Assembly: GCA_000404785.1 (NCBI GenBank)
Contig: ASNI01000079.1
Coordinates: 1-9,489 of the forward strand
Direction of reading: 5' to 3'
From: Cloacimonetes bacterium SCGC AAA252-N17
Lineage (GTDB): Bacteria; Cloacimonadota; Cloacimonadia; JGIOTU-2
Length of the DNA stretch: 9,489 bases
Below, piece after piece: positions 1 to 5,419 of this stretch (the first letter of the stretch is position 1; every line of letters starts with the position of its first letter). Made by a program: the position numbers and the translations under genes. The notes under the pieces were generated by a model. The model did no database searches. It was not told the DNA's origin and worked only from the letters and a program-made list of their open reading frames with translations.

Positions 1-106
1 CATTAGATATTTGTAATTAGTAATTCAAATTTCACAGACGTGGGAATTACTTAAAAAATCATATTTAACTTTTTATAATATCTACTGCGAAACTTGAGTA
101 ACTAAC

Positions 107-835
107 TTATTTCCAATACATTAACTCTACTTTGTCATCCTCGATCTTGAGATAACTATAATGTCTTATCCAATCTCCAAGGTTGATATAGGTTCCTTTA
201 TCGAGATGGAGCATCCGCGGATTGTGAATATGGCCCATTATAGTGTAATCAAATCCTTCTTCAAACAGCTTCTTTGAGAATTCGATCAATCCCTTTTCCT
301 GCTTTCTCAGAGTTTTTTGGGATTTGTTGAAATTACTGCTGGAACGCGACATGAGTTTGCCGGTATTTAACCCGACATCTGGGTGAACCCAACTGAAAAG
401 TCTATGAACAAGAGGATTTCGCATAATGCTTTTCAACACATGATATTGCAGGTCATTAGAGGTATATTCATCACCGTGTGATACATAAAACTTTTTTCCT
501 GCACAAGTAAAAACATAGTCACTTTTATAAACCTCAGCTTGCAGATTTAATTGAAAGAAATCCTTGAACACAAAGTCATGATTTCCTGCAACATATATAA
601 CCTGCGTGCCTTGCTCGATAAGAGTTTTCAGTTTATGAAGAGTTTCAAAGAGTGCCTTTGGAATGACCATTGAGTACTCAAACCAGACATCAAAAAGGTC
701 GCCGGCAATAATTAGTTTGTCCGGCGGGTCAGCAATAAGTGCATCAAGAAAGGAATAAAAAGTATCCAGTTTTTCCTGCTCTTCTTTATCCACAAAAAGA
801 CACTGGTGTAAGTCCGAAATGCAGATTATCTTCAT
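107..835 (-). CDS. lpxH: UDP-2,3-diacylglucosamine diphosphatase-like metallophosphoesterase (LpxH family)
   Basis: This 242-residue protein has the complete calcineurin-type metallophosphoesterase signature: DLH at residues 8-10, GDLFD at 45-49, GNHD at 84-87, SHGDE at 119-123 and GHIH at 201-204. These supply the two-metal ligands and catalytic histidines. The length matches LpxH (about 240 residues), and the INLGDW ending after GHIH is usual in LpxH-type proteins of the Bacteroidetes/FCB lineages. LpxH cleaves UDP-2,3-diacylglucosamine to lipid X at the inner face of the cytoplasmic membrane during lipid A synthesis, which implies an outer membrane. It has no signal peptide. The start lies 9 bases after the stop of the upstream DUF4159 gene and has only a weak AAAGAAT-like ribosome site, so translational coupling in a two-gene operon is likely. 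A general phosphoesterase of the same fold remains possible, so the exact substrate is inferred. Confidence 0.82.
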   Translation of the reverse strand: MKIICISDLHQCLFVDKEEQEKLDTFYSFLDALIADPPDKLIIAGDLFDVWFEYSMVIPKALFETLHKLKTLIEQGTQVIYVAGNHDFVFKDFFQLNLQAEVYKSDYVFTCAGKKFYVSHGDEYTSNDLQYHVLKSIMRNPLVHRLFSWVHPDVGLNTGKLMSRSSSNFNKSQKTLRKQEKGLIEFSKKLFEEGFDYTIMGHIHNPRMLHLDKGTYINLGDWIRHYSYLKIEDDKVELMYWK

Positions 836-844
836 GATTATTCT

Positions 845-1507
845 TTAGTAAGTAAGCACATAATAAACGATGTTGATTCCCATTTTAAATGCCTGTTCAC
901 GTATATGTGGGGGATCTTTATGAACTTCCGGGGAAGCCCATCCGTCACTAATATTTGTTTCATAGGTATATAAGACCATCATTCTGCCATGCTCATCAAA
1001 TAAGGCAAATGCCTGGGGTCTTTTTCCGTCATGTTCATGTATTTTAGGAAGTCCGTTTGAGAAGGTGTAGTAACAATCAAAAAGTGGAAAAGAAGCCGGC
1101 AATTCCTGAAGCTCTTTTTCAGGAAATACCTTTGCAAATTCCCTGCGAAAGTATTCATCCAGACCGTAATCATCATCGACATAAAGGAATCCGCCTTTTT
1201 CAAGGTAATTCCGTAGATTTGTGCACTCTTCCTCAGAAAAACTGATATTACCATGCCCGGTCAAGTACAGAAAGGGATAGTTCAGAACAGAGTTATTTTT
1301 GAGGGAAACGATTGCTTGTTCGGATGATGCTTTGATCAATGTTCGTGAATTGATCTCATCACAGAGATTCGGAATAACTGAGGTGTCATTATACCAATCC
1401 CCGCCGCCGTCATATTGCACACGGGCAATCGTCAATTCCATTTCTCCTGAAAGGTAGAGAGGAATGAGCAAGATAAGAATAAGCAGACAGATTTTTACTT
1501 TATTCAT
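845..1507 (-). CDS. Exported DUF4159 family protein
   Basis: This 220-residue protein starts with a signal peptide: MNKVK, then a hydrophobic stretch at about residues 6-20, with likely cleavage near SGE at 20-22. The mature part opens with ELTIARVQYDGGGDWYND, which is characteristic of the DUF4159 family. It then has TGHGN at 83-87 and a GGFLYVDDDYG segment at 105-115, resembling the flavodoxin/glutamine-amidotransferase-like fold assigned to these proteins. The biochemical role of DUF4159 is unknown to me. Members are often found near MoxR/VWA-type gene clusters, but none is visible here. The protein probably acts in the periplasm or at the membrane. It is the first gene of an apparent operon with the LpxH-like gene, which follows after 9 bases. 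No convincing Shine-Dalgarno precedes the ATG, but no other in-frame start keeps the signal peptide. Confidence 0.75.
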   Translation of the reverse strand: MNKVKICLLILILLIPLYLSGEMELTIARVQYDGGGDWYNDTSVIPNLCDEINSRTLIKASSEQAIVSLKNNSVLNYPFLYLTGHGNISFSEEECTNLRNYLEKGGFLYVDDDYGLDEYFRREFAKVFPEKELQELPASFPLFDCYYTFSNGLPKIHEHDGKRPQAFALFDEHGRMMVLYTYETNISDGWASPEVHKDPPHIREQAFKMGINIVYYVLTY

Positions 1508-1550
1508 GAGATTTGCATGAAATGAAAGGTTATTTTTGATGTCAATATTC

Positions 1551-1578
1551 TTGACGTTTGAAGAACAATCTTTACATT
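1551..1578 (+). promoter_or_regulatory. Candidate sigma70-type promoter of tRNA-Val
   Basis: TTGACG (1551-1556) and TACATT (1573-1578) are separated by 16 bases. They match the -35 consensus at 5 of 6 and the -10 consensus at 4 of 6 positions. A GC-rich TCCCACG directly follows and could act as a stable-RNA-type discriminator. The expected start, near 1585, leaves a leader of only about 5 bases before the tRNA. The call rests on sequence match alone. Confidence 0.45.
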
Positions 1579-1589
1579 TTGTCCCACGT

Positions 1590-1665
1590 GGGTGATTAAC
1601 TCAGAGGCTAGAGTGCTTCCCTTACAAGGAAGAAGTCGTAGGTTCGAATCCTACATCGCCCACCA
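1590..1665 (+). tRNA. tRNA-Val (anticodon TAC)
   Basis: A full 76-base cloverleaf can be folded by eye. The acceptor stem pairs GGGTGAT with ATCGCCC (one U-G pair). The D arm is ACTC/GAGT. The anticodon arm CTTCC/GGAAG has loop CTTACAA, with anticodon TAC at 1623-1625. The T arm is GTAGG-TTCGAAT-CCTAC. A discriminator A and an encoded CCA close the molecule at 1665. Anticodon UAC reads GUA and other GUN valine codons. A run of seven T residues directly after CCA may help end transcription. The gene lies between the start of the DUF4159 operon and the 3' end of rmuC and is opposite in orientation to both. Confidence 0.96.
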
Positions 1666-1681
1666 TTTTTTTGTCACGATT

Positions 1682-3079
1682 TTATTCCGACGAAAGTGCA
1701 CGAGGGTTTGTGTCAATTTTCTGGGTTTCTTGAAGTTTTTTCTTTGTCTGCTGCACTCCGAGCTCTTCCAGTTTGCGAACACTAGGCACAATTCGGCTTG
1801 TGAACGAACCAATCGCTTTATTATATTGTTTCACAGAAGCATCAAGGCTTGAACCAACTCTATCAAGGTGTTCCTGAAAAGTGCAGATACGTTCGTATAG
1901 TTCGGTGCCGGTCTCTGCGATCTGTTTAGCATTCTCAGTTAATTTTTGCTGTTGCCAACTCATCGCAACTGTGCGAAGAAGAGCGATGAAGGTCGTAGGT
2001 GTTGCAATTATGACTTTATTCTGAATTCCGTCTTCAATGAGTTTGTTATCGAGCTCTAATGCTGCTGAGAAAAAGGACTCGCCGGGCAGAAAAAGAACTA
2101 CAAAGTCGGGTGCATCCTCAAACTGTTTCCAGTAATTCTTTTTGGAGAGTTCATTCATATGATGACGAACAGCGCGTGAATAAGCTATCTTAGCAGCTTC
2201 TCTTTTTTCTTCAGTTTCAGCTTCATAGGCTTCCATGAAATATTTCGTAGGAGCTTTGGAATCAACCACAATATTCCTGTGCCCCGGAAGATATACTATG
2301 AGGTCTGGTCGAAGCTGTCCCTCCTCAGTTTGCACACTGACCTGTTCTGAAAAATCACAATATTCGGACATGCCCACTAGCTCGACAACTCGCCTAAGCT
2401 GTAGCTCTCCCCATTTGCCGCGTACTTCAGGTCGTTTGAGCGCATTTTTCAGACCTGCAGTTTCCTTCTTAAGATTTTCACTGGAATTCGCAAGTTGAGT
2501 GATCTGCTCCTTCAAACTGCCGAGATCCTCTTTTCTAAGATTCTCAATGGTTTTTATTTCCCGATTATAGCGTTCAAGAGAAATTTTCAAAGGTTCCAAC
2601 GTTTCCTCGATCGCCTGTTTGCCGAATTCGCTTTTTGTCTTTTCCAGAATTGTTTCCAGGTTTTGCTTCGCTAGTTTCAAAAAGGTTTCATTATTGCTTT
2701 TCAGTGCATCGGATGAAAGCGCATTAAAAGTATCTCTAAGACTCTCAGTTGCCTGCTTGAGCAATTCCTTTTGTTCCTGAATATTTTTTTCTGTTTCCTG
2801 AACCTTCGTTTCCAGGCGTGCCCCTTCTTCCTTTTGTTTTTCAACTTGCTGTCGTAATAAGGATATTGTGTCTTCTAGTTTTACTTTTTCCAGTTTGATC
2901 TCTTCGATGTATTGAACATTTTGAAGGAGTTTTGTTTCAGCAATAATTTTTTCATTTTGCAGCCCATCTGTCTGCTTTATTTTTCTTTCTATGGAAGAAA
3001 TTCTTTTCTGCATAAAGAAATAGGTGATCAATATTCCTATGATCAAGCCAATAACGAGTAGAATTACCGTATTTATCAT
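1682..3079 (-). CDS. rmuC: DNA recombination protein RmuC family
   Basis: Read from the ATG at 3079 the protein has 465 residues. An N-terminal membrane anchor (about 2-22, ILLVIGLIIGILITYFF) is followed by a long Lys/Glu/Gln-rich coiled coil (about 25-115). The RmuC domain then shows RGKWGE (220-225), RPDLIVYLP (from 257) and VDSKAP (272-277); the RPD...DSK pair is the PD-(D/E)XK nuclease-like signature of the family. RmuC limits inversions at short inverted repeats in E. coli, but its biochemical action is poorly known. The open frame extends 16 codons upstream to 3127. I reject that start because it lies inside the promoter (-35 TTGACA, -10 GATAAT) and the predicted transcript starts near 3104. 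A GGGATGTGA sequence (7 of 9 matches to the anti-SD complement) precedes the 3079 ATG at suitable spacing. No terminator hairpin is evident before the tRNA. Confidence 0.9.
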   Translation of the reverse strand: MINTVILLVIGLIIGILITYFFMQKRISSIERKIKQTDGLQNEKIIAETKLLQNVQYIEEIKLEKVKLEDTISLLRQQVEKQKEEGARLETKVQETEKNIQEQKELLKQATESLRDTFNALSSDALKSNNETFLKLAKQNLETILEKTKSEFGKQAIEETLEPLKISLERYNREIKTIENLRKEDLGSLKEQITQLANSSENLKKETAGLKNALKRPEVRGKWGELQLRRVVELVGMSEYCDFSEQVSVQTEEGQLRPDLIVYLPGHRNIVVDSKAPTKYFMEAYEAETEEKREAAKIAYSRAVRHHMNELSKKNYWKQFEDAPDFVVLFLPGESFFSAALELDNKLIEDGIQNKVIIATPTTFIALLRTVAMSWQQQKLTENAKQIAETGTELYERICTFQEHLDRVGSSLDASVKQYNKAIGSFTSRIVPSVRKLEELGVQQTKKKLQETQKIDTNPRALSSE

Positions 3080-3110
3080 ACTCACATCCCGAAATTTATT
3101 TTTCATATGA

Positions 3111-3139
3111 ATTATCTCAAAGTGCAATTATTATGTCAA
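3111..3139 (-). promoter_or_regulatory. Predicted sigma70-type promoter of rmuC
   Basis: On the minus strand a perfect TTGACA (3139-3134) is followed after 17 bases by GATAAT (3116-3111), a 5 of 6 match to the -10 consensus. Transcription would begin near 3104, giving a leader of about 25 bases before the ATG at 3079. This arrangement rules out the longer in-frame start at 3127. The spacing and hexamers are directly visible; activity is inferred. Confidence 0.62.
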
Positions 3140-3195
3140 AATTTATGTAAATATTGACACGCTGAATCTGATATCCAAATGAAAAAAACCACTTC

Positions 3196-3200
3196 GGAGG
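3196..3200 (+). promoter_or_regulatory. Shine-Dalgarno of the methyltransferase gene
   Basis: GGAGG lies 5 bases before the ATG at 3206 and decides the start, in preference to the in-frame ATG at 3179, which has no ribosome site. Since the cassette ORF lacks its own site, this may be the main ribosome entry point for both the truncated methyltransferase and the cassette protein. Confidence 0.75.
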
Positions 3201-3205
3201 TGTTT

Positions 3206-3613
3206 ATGTCAGAAAAAAAAGAATGCAAATTTGATTTTGACGGGGTCTTCAATCCGGAAGATTATATGTATTTTTATGGTGACGAACTTACTAAGGATCG
3301 GACTGATAGGGAAGTAGCATTTCTCATAGATGAATTGGAAATGAACAAGCCCATGTCTGTGCTTGATGTAGCCTGTGGATTTGGCAGACATTCCATAAAA
3401 CTTGCAGAACAAGGTCATCATGTTACAGGGATTGATTGCATAGAGGGGTTCCTCTGTCTTGCCCGAGAGCAGGCACAAGAAAAGAACCTCAAGATCAATT
3501 TCATCCAAAAGGACATGCGTTATGTTGAGTTTAATAGCGAGTTAGATCGTGTCATTCTTATGTTATACCAGCATAGAGATACTATAAAAATTCAAGTGCA
3601 AAATGAAAAGTAA
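3206..3613 (+). pseudogene. Class I SAM-dependent methyltransferase, N-terminal part, interrupted by cassette
   Basis: Residues 1-119 (to 3562) are the N-terminal half of a class I methyltransferase. SAM-binding motif I is VLDVACGFG (52-60), the acidic residue after strand 2 is in TGIDCIEG (D77), and a motif resembling QKDMRYV (101-107) follows, then DRVILM. At 3563 homology stops and the frame runs 16 codons into foreign sequence, ending at TAA 3611-3613. This gives a 135-residue fragment without the C-terminal half of the Rossmann sheet, very probably inactive. The missing half resumes in frame at 4947. The substrate is not predictable. A TTGACA at 3154-3159 could be its -35, but no good -10 follows at the right distance. 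Confidence 0.88.
3562..3569 (+). other. Left cassette junction, core site G^TTATACC
   Basis: The host base G3562 joins cassette bases TTATACC. Together they read GTTATACC, close to the integron R' core GTTRRRY (one mismatch), and are the exact reverse complement of GGTATAAC at 4838-4845. In the circular cassette these two would be the paired outer arms of a single attC site. IntI recombination cuts between G and TT of this core. Confidence 0.85.
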
Positions 3614-4946
3614 TTCTATTTATAATAAATACGTTTCAGAAATATTCAATCTGACACAAAAGATTATTTCTAAATATGGCCCACGAATACCAGGATCAAA
3701 TGCTTGTATTAATACTGCAAAATATTTAGAGGAAGAGTTTAAAAAAGTCTGCGATAAAGCATATCTACATGAGTATGTCCAGTTTCCGGGAGCATTCTAT
3801 AATATCAATAAAATAATTGTGGTTACTTATATAGCTGCTTCAATATTGTATTTATTTCAAGGTAAATTTCTTTATGTTTCGTCTATCATATATTCTCTGG
3901 GAATGTTTTATTTTATCAATCAGTTTATATTTATGGGTACTCTCTTTGATCGCATTTTTAAAAAGGTTCCCGGATACAATGTTATAGGTGTTGTTGAACC
4001 TCTGCGCGAAGTCAAGCAACAGATTATCATTAGCGGACATCATGACAGTACATATATATGTAACTTTTTAGAGAAAAATCAAAAATATTATTCTTTTCGA
4101 TTAATTATCCCCATTCTGTTTTTTATTTATGCTATGGTAGCGTCAATATTATCTTCGCTCTTTGAAATAACAGGATTACAACTATCAATATTATTTACTA
4201 TCTCCGCCTATATAATTTGTGGCGGATTCCTTTTTATAATTCCTTTGTATTTTTATCACAGCAAATATGGTGCACCCGGTGCGGGAGATAATCTTCTTTC
4301 AAGTGTTATGTGTGTTAAAATACCGGAAATTATTAAACAGATCAATGGACCTTTAAAAAATACAAGATTAGTACTCTTGAGTACTGATGGAGAAGAGATC
4401 GGTCAAAAAGGTTCTCAGTCCTTTATAAAACACTATATAAATGAAATTAAAAAAGTTAAAACATACGTTTTTAATATTGATAGTATATATAAGAGTGAAG
4501 ATCTCGCATTTTTAAAGTCAGAGTTAAACGGAACAATTAAATTATCGAAATCACTTCTGAAAGAACTTAAAACACTTTCTAAGCAATCAGGTTTCTCAAT
4601 AAAAATTAAAAAATTTCCTGTTGGAGGTGGAGGAACTGATGCAGGTCAATTCGCAAAAATGGGTATAGATACAGTATCATTGATTGGTATTTCAACAAAT
4701 CTAATTAGAAAGGATATACATTATCATACTTCCAGTGACATTATTGAAAATATTGAACCTCAATCTGTATATACTGCTTTGAAGATAGCTGTAAAGTTCA
4801 TCTTAAAAAGGGATAGGGAAATATATAATGAAAAATCGGTATAACATTGGGATGGAGTTGACGGCAATGCTGCTACTGGAGAAGGAACGATATCGAAAGT
4901 TGTAGTGTGGTGCTTCCTAATTCGGTGCCGCAACTCATCCCGGTCG
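3563..4946 (+). mobile_element. Integron gene cassette inserted in a methyltransferase gene
   Basis: This 1384-base insert has the anatomy of an integron cassette. It starts with TT after a host G, has a 40-base leader, one ORF (3603-4844) filling nearly all of it, and an attC-like inverted repeat at its 3' end closing with G4946 before host TT. Removing it joins ATG (3560-3562) to TTC (4947-4949), with no base lost, gained or duplicated, and restores the methyltransferase frame. There is no target duplication, transposase, reverse transcriptase or IS-type terminal inverted repeat. Insertion of single cassettes at secondary G^WT sites by integron integrases is an established process. No intI or neighbouring cassette is in the window, so the integrase must act from elsewhere or have been lost. 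The ORF is visibly richer in A/T-ending codons than its neighbours, as expected for foreign DNA. Confidence 0.87.
3603..4844 (+). CDS. Membrane-embedded M28 family metallopeptidase (cassette-encoded)
   Basis: This 413-residue protein has the whole M28 zinc-peptidase set: GHHD at 145-148, APGAGDN with D229, DGEE at 262-265 (E264 base, E265 ligand), NID with D293, GGGGTDA at 341-347, and HYHT with H375. The N-terminal KYGPRIPGS (24-32) is also typical. Two predicted membrane hairpins interrupt it, at about 70-86/88-112 and 165-187/192-218; the second lies between the HHD and GDN motifs. With two paired crossings every catalytic segment falls on the same side. The Lys-rich soluble parts suggest the cytoplasmic side, but this is inferred. 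There is no signal peptide. M28 members are aminopeptidases or carboxypeptidases; the substrate is unknown. No Shine-Dalgarno precedes the ATG, which overlaps the truncated methyltransferase stop by 11 bases. Its TAA stop (4842-4844) lies within the R'' core of attC. Confidence 0.9.
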   Translation: MKSNSIYNKYVSEIFNLTQKIISKYGPRIPGSNACINTAKYLEEEFKKVCDKAYLHEYVQFPGAFYNINKIIVVTYIAASILYLFQGKFLYVSSIIYSLGMFYFINQFIFMGTLFDRIFKKVPGYNVIGVVEPLREVKQQIIISGHHDSTYICNFLEKNQKYYSFRLIIPILFFIYAMVASILSSLFEITGLQLSILFTISAYIICGGFLFIIPLYFYHSKYGAPGAGDNLLSSVMCVKIPEIIKQINGPLKNTRLVLLSTDGEEIGQKGSQSFIKHYINEIKKVKTYVFNIDSIYKSEDLAFLKSELNGTIKLSKSLLKELKTLSKQSGFSIKIKKFPVGGGGTDAGQFAKMGIDTVSLIGISTNLIRKDIHYHTSSDIIENIEPQSVYTALKIAVKFILKRDREIYNEKSV

Positions 4947-4952
4947 TTCAAA
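4838..4952 (+). other. attC-like recombination site (cassette 3' end)
   Basis: The outer core GGTATAAC (4838-4845, R'') is followed by spacer ATT and then an imperfect inverted repeat. GGGATG (4849-4854) pairs with CATCCC (4936-4941), AGTTG (4856-4860) with CAACT (4931-4935), and CGGCA (4862-4866) with TGCCG (4926-4930). G4855 and A4861 are unpaired on the left arm only, like the extrahelical bases that polarise attC hairpins. The loop region (4867-4925, 59 bases) contains a small CGATATCG palindrome. Spacer GGTC leads to the right core G4946^TTCAAA, whose TT onward is host DNA, explaining its poor match to R''. The total of about 115 bases fits the attC size range. Confidence 0.85.
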
Positions 4953-5348
4953 GCTTTTGGATATTTTACTGATGAGCAGAACCTTGACGTGCTGAAAAAC
5001 ATCTCCGGATCATTGGATAAGAATGGACTGTTCTGTTTTGATACTTTTAACAGAGATGCCTTTCTCAAAGATTTCCATCCTTATTTTGTGCACGAAAAGA
5101 ATGAGGATATTATGATAGACCGCAACACATTTGATCCTAAAACCAGACGCTTGATTAACAATCGAATTATCGTGCGTGACGGTAAGCGAAAAGACACACC
5201 TTTTGTCATTAGATTGTATGATTATAACGAAATTGAAAGATTGCTTAGCGTGGCGGGAATGCAGATTGAGAGAATTTTTGGTGATTGGAATAAATCACCG
5301 TTTATGAAGGATTCCAGAGGAATGAAGATCATCGCAAAAAAGATATAA
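4947..5348 (+). pseudogene. Class I SAM-dependent methyltransferase, C-terminal part
   Basis: This is the detached C-terminal half (133 residues plus stop) of the gene that begins at 3206. It opens with FKAFGYFTDEQ, the segment after strand 4 that in this methyltransferase type directly follows a DRVILM-like strand. It continues with the LDKNGLFCFDTFNRD motif, a beta-rich middle, and a C-terminal ...SPFMKDSRGMKIIAKKI. Joined to codons 1-119, it gives a 252-residue protein of normal length for the family. The open frame extends upstream to a GTG at 4905, but those codons read through the attC hairpin and have no homology-like content or clear ribosome site, so independent translation is unlikely. 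Apart from the insertion the fragment shows no stop or frameshift, implying a recent or reversible event. Confidence 0.88.
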
Positions 5349-5369
5349 GATTTTCTGTCTATAATATAA

Positions 5370-5405
5370 AAAACCTCGGACCGAAAGATCCGAGGTTTTC
5401 TTTTT
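5370..5405. terminator. Bidirectional rho-independent terminator
   Basis: An 11-base perfect stem AAAACCTCGGA (5370-5380) / TCCGAGGTTTT (5389-5399) with an 8-base loop is flanked by T-rich sequence downstream on both strands (TTTTCTTTTT to the right on plus, TTTTTATATTAT on minus). It sits between the convergent methyltransferase and C25 protease genes and can serve both. Confidence 0.9.
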
Positions 5406-5419
5406 ATATATGTGAATGG

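Noticed and set aside
19..51. Inverted repeat AGTAATTC / GAATTACT downstream of the LpxH-like gene as a terminator
   Set aside because: The stem is AT-rich with a 17-base loop and no T-run follows in the direction of the gene, so terminator function is not supported.
979..1254. Overlapping minus-strand frame and opposite-strand frame inside the DUF4159 gene
   Set aside because: Both are out-of-frame shadows of the well-supported DUF4159 gene with no start signals.
1517..1545. Minus-strand promoter for the DUF4159 gene (TTGACA, 17 bases, TTTCAT)
   Set aside because: The -10 matches only 3 of 6 positions and would start the transcript only a few bases before the ATG, so I cannot support it as a feature.
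3080..3127. N-terminal extension of RmuC to the ATG at 3127 or 3106
   Set aside because: The 3127 codon lies between the -35 and -10 hexamers of the best promoter and 3106 at about its transcription start. The ATG at 3079 has a better-placed ribosome site and puts the membrane anchor at the N terminus.
3563..4946. Insertion sequence, transposon or group II intron as the explanation for the split methyltransferase
   Set aside because: There is no transposase or reverse transcriptase, no target-site duplication, and no IS-type terminal inverted repeats; the hairpin lies only at the 3' end. The G^TT boundaries and attC-like asymmetry fit a cassette much better.
4760..5068. Minus-strand open frame of about 100 codons across the attC and cassette end
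   Set aside because: It is antisense to the peptidase end, the attC and the methyltransferase C-terminal half, has no ribosome site, and its product resembles no domain I know.
4905..5348. An independent gene starting at GTG 4905
   Set aside because: The first 14 codons read through the attC hairpin, have no clear ribosome site and do not look like a protein start. The rest is the in-frame C-terminal half of the gene begun at 3206.
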